DNA of 64,000 nt from Paramecium sonneborni (taxonomy: Eukaryota > Ciliophora > Oligohymenophorea > Peniculida > Parameciidae): contig CAJJDN010000143.1 of assembly GCA_905182985.1 (NCBI GenBank), positions 210,341 to 274,340 of the forward strand, in the 5' to 3' direction. Positions 14,520-28,436 of the stretch are shown here, one piece after another. Each line of letters starts with the position of its first letter. Within the stretch, counting starts at the first letter, position 1. Under the pieces are notes generated by a model. That model was not told the DNA's origin, made no database searches, and saw only the letters and a program-made list of their open reading frames with translations. Position numbers and translations under genes: made by a program.

Positions 14520-14838
14520 TCATTCTCTAATTAATCCTTATTTTAAATGATAGATTTCTACTTATTTGATTTACAATTGCTTAATTGATTTTTAGAATCT
14601 GCCTTCTAATGTTTCAGCTAATGTTATCAATTCTTCAATTGGTAAAGTCAATTACTTAGATGATTATAAACTCTAATTCTCTTATTATTAAAATTTAAGA
14701 ATATCATCTAATTTAGTTGATACATATTCAACATCTAAATTGTTATGAAATACTACATTACTAATTTTATGCCAATTTCAATTACTCATCAATTTCCTCT
14801 TATTATTTTGAGATTTACTCTATATATTGTTTTTCCAT
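14520..14838 (-). CDS. Small coiled-coil protein, about 98 aa
   Basis: ATG at 14838 (MEKQYIEQISKQQEEIDEQL), one 22-nt intron, stop TGA 14522-14520. The spliced length is an exact multiple of three. It is almost entirely helical, with coiled-coil-like heptads (KLDDILKFQQQENQSLQ; EELITLAETLEGRF). It sits between the guanylyl cyclase start and the next gene's stop, only about 20 bp downstream of the latter, so it could in principle be a last exon of that gene if a long intron exists. Function unknown. Confidence 0.5.
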
Positions 14839-14859
14839 AAAAAATAAATTATTTTATAT

Positions 14860-16195
14860 TCATAATTTAATCCAAATGTCTACTTATTCCAAAACACGAG
14901 ATAGCTTTACAATTACATTTGCAATGCTTGAAGAATCTTTTTTCTCAAAGTAAGGATCTAAGTTCTGAGTTAATTTATAATTAGGAACAGCCTTATTCAA
15001 TTCTAGAAATTAATAATTAACCAATTATCTATTTGGACTTAAATGATTTAACATCACTGGTAATTAATGCATATGTCTAGTCTTAATTTTATTATCCATA
15101 ATATTTTAACTTCTATGTTAGAATATTAAATTCTTTCTTATTGGATAATTAATAAGACTTTATCTTTATCCATTCTGTACCAATTGATCCATCTTTTGAA
15201 TAGCAACTTTATTAGGAACAGAATTATCATCATTAAAAACTAATTCAAATCCTTCTGCATCACTTGATACATTTATTTCATGCTATTCTACTAATCCATA
15301 ATTCTTTTTCCCTTTCCCTATTGATCCTTACTCTAATTTTCTTATACCCAATACTCTTAATGAAGAATGAGGTAACTTTAATTATATTTTTACATTTATT
15401 ACCAAAATTGCTCCATTTACCATTCTCTCATGAAATGTTGTAGCCTTTACTATATCTCCTTCCTAAAAATAGTACTTCCCTAAATATTCATAAGCCTTTA
15501 ATTCATGATTCTTCTAATTCAATTTCCAACTACACATTAAATATTTTGTAAAGTAAATCTTAGATTATCTATTCCTTAATTTAAAAAAAGAGATCCCAAG
15601 TAACTTATATGCTAACAATTTATATTTTAATAAATGCTCATTGTCTGACATTCTCTTTACTATCTTTGCTAAGATTATACTAAAGTAGAGCAAATTATAA
15701 CTAAATACTATTTTAGCTAATTTAAGATGTATGAATATTTTCAGGTCTTTTAAATAATCATTATATCTCATACCTGATATCTTTGATTTCAATACTTAAT
15801 TACTTATTTCATTTATTATTTTTATTGCTTAATCTCGATCCTTTCTTTCTAAAAATAATTAATTTAATTGCATTAAAGTATTTTAGATGATAACTCTATT
15901 TTATTGTAGCATTTCAGTACTTTGTAAACAAACAAATTTACATAATAAGTTATTACTTTTCAGGTTTTCTTATTTCTTCCTTTATTTTATCCATCTCTTC
16001 TTAAAATGCCAATTTGATATTCGAGATCATAAGAGCTTCTTTAATTGTATTTCTAACTCTGATTGTTTATCTACATGTTAAATCACCCTTGAAACGTGTA
16101 TCATTGGTTGATTATAATTAATCTTAACTTGCCTCAGTTTAAACATGACCTGAAATTTTAGGTATTCGTAATTAAATTCTTTATTTTACTTTCAT
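14860..16195 (-). CDS. TPR-like helical repeat protein
   Basis: Reads from ATG 16195 (MKVKQRIQLRIPKISGHVQT) to TGA 14862-14860, about 430 aa, with at least one intron (35 nt near 15950). The centre has tetratricopeptide-like helix pairs: LLKYKLLAYKLLGISFFKL, then ELKAYEYLGKYYFQEGDIV with KATTFHERM. This is the pattern of the large ciliate TPR families with A-Y-x-x-L-G-x-x-Y-F motifs. The N-terminal part is a long charged helix (MDKIKEEIRKPE). It probably acts as a protein-binding scaffold; no catalytic domain is seen. It shares about 145 bp of upstream DNA with the divergent SAE1 gene. Confidence 0.65.
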
Positions 16196-16340
16196 ATTTT
16201 GATAATAAAATATAATATCAAATTAAGGTGTATAAATTTAGTAATAGTAAAAAATTAAAGTAGCATTAAAATGTCTCGATTAATTACTTAAATAAAAAAA
16301 CATTAATTATTATAGAATTTATATATTAAATAAAAATCTT

Positions 16341-17472
16341 ATGGAGGAACACAAACCTGTTGAGAGAGAACTTACAGAAGAAGAAAGATAAAAATATGAT
16401 CGAGCTGGATTTATTGGACATTAAGTTTAGAAGAGGTAATCTAATATTAAATGTATTTCTAGATTATTGGCATCTAATATACTAATTATCAATATGACAG
16501 GTAGTAATACTGAATTAGCCAAAAATTTAATATTAGCAGGTGCCAATATAACCATTGTTGATAATTAAGTAATAAATGATAGAGACACAGATACTAATTT
16601 CTTATTTACAAAATAATTATTAGGAGAAAAAGTACTCTATTTATTGGTTATTCTATTAGAGGGGTAAAATTGCTTAAGAAGAACTTAAAATGATAAATCC
16701 ATTGGTAAAAATAGATTGGTTAGAACAATTACCAAGTGAAGATGATCATGTGATTTGGTATTAGTACAATGGATTGGTTACATCAACAACAGATTTTGAT
16801 GAGATGATTAAGTATGATAATTTTTCAAGAAAAAATAATATTCCATATTACAATCTCGTTTGTTGTGGATATTATGGTTTTATGTATGTAGGATTGGGAT
16901 AAAAATTTACATATGAAAGAGAGAAGAAAATTATATTGTAAATAGTATTTGGAAAAAAATTAGAAGATTAAGATAGATATAGAGAATTTGAAGAAGTCAT
17001 TGCTCATTCTGTACCACTTGAGGAAACATTGAATTACAATTACAAACCTTAAGGAATGATAATAAATATTATTTATTATTGTATATTGATGATGAAAAAA
17101 GCTTAAGAAATTCCAGAATTGAAAGCTTATGATCCTTATTAACCAAATGATGAATTGTTAGATAGATTTACATAGATAGGTAAGGAGATATTTAGAAATG
17201 CTAATGGTAAAGATGCAACTGAAGAATAAGTAGCTACATTTAGAAATTTTGCAAGATTATATGGAGTTGATTATTGTCCAGTCTATTCTGTTATTGGTAG
17301 TGTGGCATCATAGGAATTGATAATATCAACTAGTAGAATAAATGAACCAGCTTTGAATTGGTTTTGTTATGATAGTGAATAATGTTATGGTTAAGTGGAA
17401 GTGATTTAAGATATAAAATCATTCTAAATTAGAGATTTACCTGAGAGAAAACAATTGATTCCAAAAGAATGA
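16341..17472 (+). CDS. SAE1: SUMO-activating enzyme subunit 1 (AOS1/SAE1)
   Basis: Non-catalytic half of the heterodimeric SUMO E1, which helps adenylate SUMO before transfer to the UBA2 cysteine. The ThiF-fold start is clear: QKYDRAGFIGHQVQKR then LLASNILIINMTGSNTELAK and NLILAGANITIVDNQVI, closely following the SAE1 pattern 'YDRQ..G...Q..L..S..L......G.E.AKNLILAG'. Two introns (27 and 28 nt) give 358 aa, near the usual length for the family. As expected for this subunit, no catalytic cysteine motif is evident. The C terminus (VGSVASQE-like segment IGSVASQELI) matches the conserved end of E1 folds. APPBP1/ULA1 is a less likely alternative because it is longer. Confidence 0.88.
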
Positions 17473-17588
17473 AATTATTATATATATATTAAATACATAC
17501 AAATATTAAGATAACTTAGAATTAATAAACAATTTACTATTTATATAGGTGAATTAAAAGTACGCAATTTTATTATAAAAAATATTTA

Positions 17589-19676
17589 ATGTCAGCAACT
17601 TAAACTTAACATTTGATTTTTGGGTCAACTTGGCCATAGGAAAATATGATCATTAAGTATTGCCCTTAGCAATAGAGTTTTTAGAAAGTTCCTATTGATA
17701 ATGGATTGAAGGTTTATAAATTTTAAATCATTCATAGATCAATAATTGGTCATGTGTCATTCCGTATAAAGAAAATGAGATTCTAATAACAGGAGGATTG
17801 GGAAACACAAATAAAATAATTTCGAATGATGTTTATTTATTTAATACATAAACTAATTAGGTAAGAAATGTAACGCATATTAGTTAAGCCAATTTAGTTA
17901 ATTTACTTAATGTAGGTATGTTCATTAATGTGTAAATCATAATGATAAAATATATATATTGGGAGGAAGATAATATGGTCCAGATTTTGAGAGTGTTTTA
18001 TCACATTGTGAAGTATATGATGGAGGTGTTTGGAAGGTATTCTATTTAAATTATTTAAGACTATTTCACCAATGACAAAGAGAAGATCTAATTTTGGAGT
18101 ATTCTTGTACAATGATCAAATTTATTGTATAGGAGGATTTGATGGAAAGAAAAATACGAAGTCTATAGAATATTATGATGAAGTCAAAAATATATGGATT
18201 AGAAGTAAAATAAGATTGCCAAGAGGATTGGCAGGATTCCATTTGATTCCTTTAGAAAATTAAAAGTTAATGATAGTTGGTGGAATGACATTATAAGGAC
18301 CATCTTAAGCATGTTTAGTTTTGAACTTTAAAAGTAATTAATTTACAATTATGTTTTTTTAGATAATACATTTATTTCTTACTCTTAATTGAATTAAATT
18401 CGATCATTATTTCATATGTTTAGAGATGAATTTGGTAATTATATAGTGTATGGTGGAATGAGTAAATAAAATACTTTTGAATTGTTTAATATTGAAAATA
18501 AGATATGGGAAGAGTTTTTAATAAATGTAGATGAAAATGTAGAAGAAATTTTAAATAAGAATTTAAGAGGAATATCATAAGTTTAATAGATTTGTAGATT
18601 AGAAGAATTTGATTAATAATAAATAATGTAATAGAAATAAGATACTAATTTATAACCAGATGATGTTGTATTTATGTTTGGAAATGATGAATATCCATTT
18701 ATTTTACCAATTCCAAAATATGCAACAGAAAATTTATAAGCATTGGAAGTACCAACTTAATTGTGTTTATATTCATATATGAGTGTATGTTCAATAGATG
18801 CAGAATTACCAAATTGTAGATAAATTTTATTAGCAGGTGGAATAGATTCAAAGATATCATAAATAAATAAAAAGGCATATTTAATTACAATAATATTTCC
18901 AGAGATGAAGGTAAAGATAAAGAAAGTGGGTAAACTAAGTTATCATAGATATGCAGCTGCATGTGTTTATAATGCTCCATATGTTTATTTTATAGGAGGA
19001 AGAGGATATCAGAATGATATATTATCATTACATAGTACAGTAGAGAGATTCAATATAGATGAGGAGGAATGGGATTAGATAGCTCCATTGAATGAGCCAA
19101 AATGTTCTATGACTGCTAATGTAATAGGAGAGAAGATTTATGTATTTGGAGGATATGTTGGAGAAGGTATATAATTATTGAAATGTATTTATTAGGGTAA
19201 ATTTCACATAAGATTGAATGTTATAATGAATAGTCATAAGAATGGGATGTATTAAATATTGAATTGCCATTCTCATTAGAAGGATTATCATCAATAGTAA
19301 TAGATGACTAAGATTTATTCATTTTTGGAGGTAAAGGGTTTGATGGTAGTAAGAAAGAAATTATAAGATTTAATTAGGATGACTTAGAATCTAATTAGAA
19401 TGTTTCAGGGTATTTACATATTATAAATAATTTAATAGACAAATAGTTGGAACTCTACAATATTCTAGATCATTACCAAAACCAATTTTATTAGATGATT
19501 AAAATATTTTAATTATTGGAGGCTATTTCTTTGACAATCCAAATATTAATTTTGGAGAGGTGTTTAATGTTAATAATGCAGATGATTCAAATAATGAATA
19601 TGCTAATTAAATAGAATTGACTTTATTATCGATGGGAGCTCATGATTCTATCAACTTGTTCAGCTTAACTAATTGA
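17589..19676 (+). CDS. Kelch-repeat protein
   Basis: A beta-propeller protein, likely a binding scaffold. Kelch motifs with the Gly-Gly pair recur: ILITGGLGNTNK, IYILGGRQYGPDFE, IYCIGGFDGKKNTKSIEYYD, MIVGGMTLQGPS, VYFIGGRGYQND, IYVFGGYVGEG, LFIFGGKGFDGS and ILIIGGYFFDNP, enough for one or two propellers. Start ATG 17589 (MSATQTQHLIFGSTW), stop TGA 19674-19676. Several introns restore frame, for example 26 nt near 17710 and 23 nt near 18037. No BTB or F-box domain is seen at either end. Confidence 0.87.
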
Positions 19677-19708
19677 AACTATTAAATATATATATATTAA
19701 ATTTAGAA

Positions 19709-21186
19709 ATGAATTAATCTATAGGTGAAAACTAACAATCTTAGCCATCAATAAATTATGTAAATGTGAAATATTCTTTTAAATGTTTACGTCGACATCT
19801 TTTTAAAGATAAAGTTTATCATGTCCATGCACTTCAAAATATGATTACTATTGGAGAGGTACACTTATAAAGTTGAAATTAGTAATTTAATGATCCTAAT
19901 CCTAAATACAAGTTAGAATTGAATCTAAAGAATACTGTTTATTGGAAATAAGAGCATGGACAAAATAGAGCTTTCGGAATTAAATATAAGTAATTAATCT
20001 TTTTTAAACTTATATTTACAAAGAAAGAATGTCAAGTATTTTGAAGCTGCATCTGAATAATTAAATAAATTTCGTTAGGCAATCAGTTGTTTAATAGGGT
20101 TCCATTCACTTGATGAACATTATAAATTAGAAAAAGTCATTGGATAAGGTTCATTCTCTAAAGTTCATAAAGTTTATAGATTACATGATGATAAACCTTT
20201 TGCAATGAAGTAAGTTTCAAGTAAGTAAAAGAATGATAAAGAAAATATGGTATTTAATATTTTTATCCTATTCAGTAATTATTGGAAAACGAAATTGGAA
20301 TTTTGAATTCAATAAACAATGAATCTATTCTTAAAATCTTTGAAGTTTATAGAATTGAAGAACATTAATATGGTATAATTGTTGAATTTGTTGATGGTGT
20401 ATGTTTAGCAACTCTTATTGAATAACTCAAAAAACATCAAACTAAACTTAAAGAATATGATATCAAAGTTATGTTGTAAGCAATACTTAAAGCTTTGGTT
20501 GTAATACATTAAGAATAAGTTATTCATAGAGATATTAAACCTTAAAATATTATGATTTCTTTATCTTCATTTAGAAATATCAAAATTATTGATTTTGGTT
20601 TGAGCATTAAAAATTAATTATAATATAATAGATGTGGAACACCTGGTTATATGGCACCTGAAATTGTTAATATGAAAAAAGATTAATAAAAAGCTTGGAC
20701 ATCTCTTTGTGATATTTTTAGTCTAGGTGTTGTCTTTTTTAAATTGTATTCATTTATTATTTATTTAGACTATCAAAAGGTATTAGTTGTTTTTAAGGAT
20801 AAACATCTGATTAAGTTTTAGCAAATAATAAAAAATGTTAAATAGATTGGACTATTGTACAATAATATAATTATTCTAAAAATTGCATTGTAAATTATAT
20901 GATAATTTAAAAGTCTTTGTTAAAATCATTATTAGCCAAAGATCCTGAAGAGAGAATTACTGCTTATTAAGCACTTTAACATCCATTCTTTGCTGATTTA
21001 CCTCCAGTTTTAGCAACAGATTTTGTAGGAAATTCTATGACATTTAGATCAAAATGCATTATGAATTAAACTATAGATAAACAAAATCTCGATTCTGTAA
21101 CTAGTTTGAATGATTATACAGGAGTTTAAAAATAGCAAATTTATATTACAGATCTAAAACCATCAAGGATTAGTAGAAGAATATGA
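19709..21186 (+). CDS. Ser/Thr protein kinase with N-terminal PH-like domain
   Basis: N-terminal roughly 110 residues (YVNVKYSFKCLRRHLFKDK ... YWKQEHGQNRAFGIKYK) look like the PH-type module often fused to ciliate kinases. The kinase domain follows: glycine loop VIGQGSFSKVHKVY, catalytic Lys in FAMKQV, HRDIKPQNIMI, DFG in IIDFGLS, and GTPGYMAPE in the activation segment. The C-lobe ends with DPEERITAYQALQHPFF. All canonical catalytic residues are present, so it should be active. Group is CaMK/SNF1-like by motif, but I would not name a subfamily. Introns are near 19850, 20220 and 20740. Stop TGA 21184-21186. Confidence 0.88.
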
Positions 21187-21253
21187 TAATATATATATTC
21201 TTATGTTTGTTTTTTTCATTTTTTCATTACGCCATTCAAATATTTTAATTACT

Positions 21254-22645
21254 ATGTAATACACAGAAGAGAATAGCAAAGAGTTTTCTGAAATTTCTAT
21301 TTTGAAAACTAAAAATAGTGAAATCTAAGTTGTGCAGTAAATTGAAAATCCGTAAACAATCAAATTTGAACTATAGACCACCTATAAAGTTTACTTAATA
21401 AGAAGCTGAAGAAATAATTGAAAAATTTCGGATATATAATTCTCATAATAAGAAGTTTAAGCATGAAAGACTTTTAAAATTTGAGAATTGCAAACTTAAA
21501 ATTTATAAAGATTCATATTACTTTGGTCAATTGATAAATGGTAAAAAGAATGGATTAGGAGTAATATTAAGTAATAATGGAAGAACCTATGAAGGATAAT
21601 TTGAAAATGATAGAAAACATGGATAAGGATATGAGAGATTTCCTGATGGAGGAATTTATGATGGAACATATATAAATGGTAAACCTGATGGAATAGGTAA
21701 ATTTTAATGGACAAATGGAGAAGTATATGAAGGTGGATGGTTAAATGGATTAAAACATGGTTAGGGTATATGGAATGGTATTAAAGGAGATTCTTATGTT
21801 GGAGAATGGAGAATGGGAAATCCAGATGGTTATGGAGTTCATGTTTGGGTTAATGGAGATAGATATGAAGGAGAATTTCATAATAGTTTAAAACATGGTG
21901 AAGGGATAGAATATTTAACAAATGGAGATGTTTATAAAGGATAATATGTAAATGGTAAACCTGAAGGAGTAGGAGAATATTAATGGAATTCTGGTAGTTA
22001 TTATAATGGAACATTTTCAAATGGATTAAGACATGGAAAAGGATTATGGATCAAAGATAGAAATGCTATGTTAACTGATACTTATGAAGGTGAATTTGTA
22101 AATGATAAAAAATGTGGTTATGGAGTATACAAATGGTCAAAAGGTAGTAAATATGAAGGAAATTTTTATGATGATCTTAGACATGGATTTGGAAGTATGT
22201 ATTGGAATGATGGATCATATTATATTGGTATGTGGGAATAAGGATATTAATGGGGAGAAGGTTAATATGTAATTTATTTCATTTATTTTTTTAATTTTTA
22301 GTGTAAGAAAGGAGAGTAACCAAAATTTGGAACTTTTGAAAAAAATCTATTAGTTTATGAAGATTAAGATAAATTACTATTATATTAAAGCAAATTGCCA
22401 CCTTAAATACGTATAAGATAATATACAAGTAATTAAAAATTTATTAGATTTTATTAGCAAGTTAACGAAGTGTAAGATCAAATAGTTAAAGACCTAGTAG
22501 TCATAACTAATAAAAAAATATTAGACCTAGTAGTGTTAAAAGTGTTCATTAAATTAAATAAGGATCAATAGGCAATAATTAATTTTAATGTAAAAAAAAG
22601 AGATAACCATCACTACCAAAATAAGTATTTGATTGTAATTTTTGA
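21254..22645 (+). CDS. MORN-repeat protein
   Basis: About 434 aa with three introns (25, 33 and 29 nt). Spliced length is a multiple of three. After a helical N-terminal segment (QQEAEEIIEKFRIYNSHNKK) come about ten MORN repeats of the form Y-x-G-x-W/F-x-x-G-x-x-x-G-x-G, for example GRTYEGQFENDRKHGQGYER, GEVYEGGWLNGLKHGQGIW and GDRYEGEFHNSLKHGEGIE. The C-terminal tail is Ser/Gln-rich and basic. Such proteins tie membranes or cytoskeleton together, and many in ciliates are ciliary or cortical. The sequence shows the repeats clearly; location is inference. Confidence 0.92.
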
Positions 22646-22792
22646 ATACATTCAAAAATGATTTTTTTACTTCTTTTTTTTAATTTAATGATTAAAATAT
22701 CTAATAGTTCTTACCTTAAGTAAATTTATTTTTATATGATTATTAAAGCTTGTTTGAAGCATGATTAATTTTTTAAAATACTGATACATAAT

Positions 22793-23158
22793 TCATCCAA
22801 TCAAAAAATGCTTTGTTCCTATTAGAGCCCCACACTCTGAACAATAATGTTGCACATCTTTGAACATTTTAAGAAAGTAAACTATTATGGCCAAAGGAAT
22901 TGTAATAATAAATACAATAAACAACAGTATAAGCATATATGTACCTTTCCCATTTTTATATTTTAATTTAGTGTTAGATACTTTTGAACAATTAATACAT
23001 TGTAATTTTTGTATATTTCTACTTTGAGGTACTTTAGGATATGAAATATCTGTTTGACTAATAAGAGGTAAGTCATTAAGAGATATGAGAACTTGTTTAG
23101 TAGTTTAACAATGTTCAGTTCTTAATTCCGTACTTTTATTATCAACTTGATATTTCAT
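22793..23158 (-). CDS. LITAF-like (LPS-induced TNF factor domain) membrane protein
   Basis: A 121-aa intronless protein. The LITAF zinc-binding arrangement is visible: a first cysteine pair LQCINCSK, a long hydrophobic segment (TYMLILLLFIVFIITIPLAI), then DVQHYCSECGALIGTKHFL carrying H-x-C-x-x-C-G. In LITAF/SIMPLE proteins the two Cys knuckles join to bind zinc and the hydrophobic part dips into the endosomal or lysosomal membrane from the cytosol. Start ATG 23158, stop TGA 22795-22793. The N-terminal 65 residues lack clear PPxY motifs. It is convergent with the MORN gene (147 bp between stops). Confidence 0.85.
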
Positions 23159-23184
23159 TTTATATAATTATATATATAATTTAA

Positions 23185-26061
23185 TCATCTTTTATATTTA
23201 TTTGTTTCTTATCTTTTCAACTATTAAAATTCTTATTAGAACTCTTATTGTATCTTTTACAATTAAGTATCAGTTTTTCTGAATTGTCCCGTCTATTATA
23301 ATTCTTTAAATGTCTCCTGAGTTGAAAACGCTTTATCAGTGGTTTTAGTAGACTAGATACTTTAAAGTACTTTTGGGGTGGCTTTGACAGGATTCAATTT
23401 TGGAGGTTAAGATTAAGGTTTAGTCTATTATTTTTATTATTATTATTATTGATTGTTTAATGATTATAATTATTATCTTTCTTATTATAAATTTTGCATT
23501 TACTATTTAACTTTTTATGTGAGAACAGTATTAACTTATTTAATAATTTTTTTAGGTGGATTATTATTACTTTGATTTGACTCCTGTTATTGTTATAAGA
23601 TAACTTATTATTATTTAGCCTTATTAAGATCAAAACCTCCTCCAGTTAATAAATCTTTCTTTAATTGTCTTTCTTCATCTTTGACTCTTTTTTCTTCTTA
23701 CATTTTTAACTAGTATTATTACAATTTTTCATCAGCTCTTTTTTCTAAATAATAAAGAAATAAGATTACTTGTTTCTTACTATTTCATCAATAATTCTTA
23801 TTATTATTCATTGAGTAATCTTTGCCTCTCTTCATCTTCTTATTACTTTTTTAAGAGTAATGCTTATTTTCTTTATAATTCTGCTTATTGTTGTTATTTT
23901 TTTAATTCTTCTGCTTACATCAATTCATCTTATCTACTTCCAGCAATAAGATTAAGATTCAATGGACAATCAATAAGTAATTATTCATTAAGATATAAGT
24001 AAACTTAATAATTACCTGGTTTATTAATTTATATAATAAGTTTGTGTTTAGAGGGTTCTTCTATTTCCTTAATTTCAGCTTTATAACCATCATTCATGAA
24101 ATTAAGATAAATTTTATTTTCTTATTAAGATTAAATTTTGCTCATTGAGACAACTTAACATTTATGTAATAATTATTCAGGTGTAATATCAGTATCATCT
24201 GAGATATATATATTATATCTAATAGGATGAGTTTATTTAATTCCATAAGGTCCATATTTATCTCCAAGATTAACAATAAGATTGATATCTGTAAATGTTT
24301 CAAATTAATCGTATTCTTATTCTTAATCTTAATCTTCTAATTCTAATCTACACCATTCACCTTATAATGATGTAGTTTCACATAATCTGATTCCTCTACA
24401 AAGATGAAGTTATCTTACAGGAGCAGAAAAGAATAACTTAGATTTAGGTTCTTTATCAATGTCCCATTTAAATATTTTTCCTTATAAATTTAAAGCATAG
24501 ATGACACCATCATAAGTACAAGCTTAAATTATTTGTACATCTTCATCAATTTATAATGTTTTTGGATAATCGATAACTTTTTCTTTACTTACTTAACCAC
24601 AATATAAGACTTCTCCATCTGAAGTAACAAAGATACTTGCATTTTCATTAGCATTAATATAGAAACATTCTTCCTCTTGTATCTTTGAATATTATTAATG
24701 ATTCTACACTCCTAATTAATGAAAGTTATTTTATCCAATTCCCCAAACTTCACCTTCTGAATTTAATGAAATCAAATGATTATCTCCACATGCAATCTAA
24801 TCAATATTATCACCTAATTTAGTTAATTTAGAATATTTTATATTTTCATCTAATTCACCCATTATAAATAATGATTTTTTAGCAAGTATTGCTCCAAATT
24901 TAAATCCTAATACTATTTATTAAATATCAGTCATTTTATCAATTTTAAAACTATGTTTAGTTCCCCACTAATAAATATGACCCTCTGAATCCCAAGCCAA
25001 TGAAGTACATTTATAAGCTTATACTCCAATAATGTTTTTATTACTTAATTAATTAATATTATGTGGTACACTTATAAAATTACCATCCTATTCATTCATA
25101 GTAACTTAACCTAAGAAATTTTCTCCCCATCCAAATACTTCATTTCCATTATTACATTTATCACCTTTACATTGATTTACATAATGAGGATTTATACATG
25201 AACATCCACTTATCAAAACGATAACATGATGTTCTCCACATCCTATTGATATTATTTTCCTATTCTTAAATATTTAATATTAAGTTAACTCACTACATTA
25301 ACTTAAATCTCCTTAACCTAAACAACCTGTTGCACTATTTCCTTAAACGCCAAGAAGAGATATAACCTTTTTATTATCTCTCTAAATCTTAAATATAGTA
25401 TTTTAATAGATATCATCTATCTATTTATATATTTATTCTGGAGTGAGATCATAAATACCCAAATTAAATGATGGCATTAGTTTAACTGTTTCAGCATAGC
25501 TTTTTAATCTTAAAGCTTACATGCATCCATTATATGTTTCATTAGTTTCTAATTATGCCTTGCATAATGATAATAACACCTTAACTTTTTCCAATACTCC
25601 CAATTCTTTTTCCAACAATTCAAAACATTCTGTTTTTGTTTCCTCATACATCCTATTCTTTATTAAGAAATCACTTCTCTATATTTTGTATTGTAATTAT
25701 TATTAAGGTGTTGCCTCCTTATGATTACTCAATGCTTTTAAGATTGTACAAATCTATCCAATGTTTTCACATTTATTGAATTCCTTTTATAATTCCTTAA
25801 ATGTTGCCTAATCTATACTATGCACATATGTAGTGGTCTTCACTTGTTTTGTTGCTTGTTTTTTGAATCCCATCTCCTCCTCTGTAATGTCAACTTCCCT
25901 TAGCATACACACTATGTACATCCTCTCTCTTTTAACAATCTCTATGCGAATTCCTATGCAAATCTTGTGGATTCTGGATCTTAAACATTAGTACGCACCT
26001 AAGACTTCTTCGCTTTCCTATTCATCTTTCGATAGTCTTCATCAGACGAGCTATCTGACAT
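23185..26061 (-). CDS. RCC1-repeat protein with Gln-rich coiled-coil tail
   Basis: Start MSDSSSDEDYRKMNRKAKKS (ATG 26061), stop TGA 23187-23185. The middle carries RCC1-type seven-bladed-propeller repeats: NEVFGWGENFLGQ, HIYQWGTKHSF, GEVWGIGQNNFHQLG, and GQ/GG-type turns (ACGDNHLISLNSEGEVW). The C-terminal third is a Gln-rich coiled coil (QEEKRVKDEERQLKKDL; many Gln are TAA/TAG codons) ending QQLKRQETNKYKR. The N-terminal join around 25880-25910 is not fully solved; one mini-intron is needed there. RCC1 propellers may act as exchange factors or binding platforms; the tail composition gives no specific function. Confidence 0.8.
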
Positions 26062-26086
26062 TTTAAAATATATATATTATAATAAA

Positions 26087-26555
26087 TCATTCCCTTTTGA
26101 TTTTCGGTAATTGTAGTCTCTAAGTTACTTGTTCCACCACTGCGCTCTATCTAAAATACTCTAACATTTCTACTTTAGTTAACGCTCCTACTCCTTTGCT
26201 GGTTTCACCATTTAGCTTTTTCTTAAAAAATCATTCGCTCTAATCGCTTCAGGTGATGGGTCATACTTTCTTAATCTCCCTAAAAAATTTATCCTTGGTT
26301 GATAGCTATAAAAACCACCCTGAGTTTCGCTTTTTTTATGCATTTCCCATACCTAATATATGAATCTCGACCTGTTCCATCTGTATGATAAAGATTAAAT
26401 TTGCTATTAATTATAGGCAATGAGTTTTGCTTAGTCAACTAATAGAAAGACTCATCAGTGTGTAATGTGTCTGATTTATAAAAACCACCATTTCCATAAT
26501 TTATATATGTATCTCTTCCAGAACCATTAACTTTGTAATTGACAACTTTCGTCAT
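26087..26555 (-). CDS. Small 'GRD-Y-I' repeat protein, apparent one-base frameshift
   Basis: Start MTKVVNYKVNGSGRDTYINY (ATG 26555). Two copies of a motif GSGRDTYI...GGFY and GTGRDSYI...GGFY lie either side of a 23-nt intron (GTATGG...AAAG). This pattern resembles small axonemal proteins, but I do not assign one. After SPEAIRANDF the frame must move by one base to reach the protein-like end KVEMLEYFRQSAVV...KIKRE followed by TGA 26089-26087. Spliced length is one base short of a multiple of three. Without the shift, the frame runs on through the neighbouring RCC1 start without any TGA. The shift falls near A/T homopolymers at 26217-26230, so sequencing error or a real mutation are both possible. 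Confidence 0.55.
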
Positions 26556-26761
26556 TAATTATTTTATATTTTCTGTTTCATATAAAAATTTTTGATCAAT
26601 AATTAATTTTGATTAAATTTATATACGATTTTCTTTTATAAAAAAAATAAAGGGGTAGGTAAATAAACAAAAAAAAGATATTTCGAGGTGACATTTTAAG
26701 CTGCGTGGAAATTCAAAATTCAAACATTAAAAAAACAAAATTCTTTTTCACAAACATAACA

Positions 26762-28119
<1,358 letters not shown>

Positions 28120-28436
28120 TAATCTTAGTGATTTTTATCACAAAAATATATAAATTACAAACAACACAAATTTCATTTCCTTCCCTAAACCACTCCATCT
28201 TTTCTTTAAAATATATATCTTATTTCCATTACAAATAAATCCTTAATTTTTAAAGGCTAACTCATTAATTAGCTCAAAACATGTCTATATTATATCATTT
28301 TAAAAAATACTAAGTAATACTAATATCTAATCATATAAATAGAACAATAATTTTATAAAATGTTGAAATATATTTAAAAAATTAACAGTTATTTAATTTA
28401 ATATTTATTAATCATATATAAATACAATAAATATAA
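28120..28436. other. Convergent intergenic spacer
   Basis: About 317 bp between the tubulin stop and the Ca-channel stop. A/T-rich 3' flanks of both genes. The part next to the channel (about 28385-28436) is conserved in the relict channel copy near 47380-47423. No gene seen. Confidence 0.7.

Noticed and set aside
21496..21714. His/Tyr-rich minus-strand ORF
   Set aside because: Antisense shadow of the MORN repeats.
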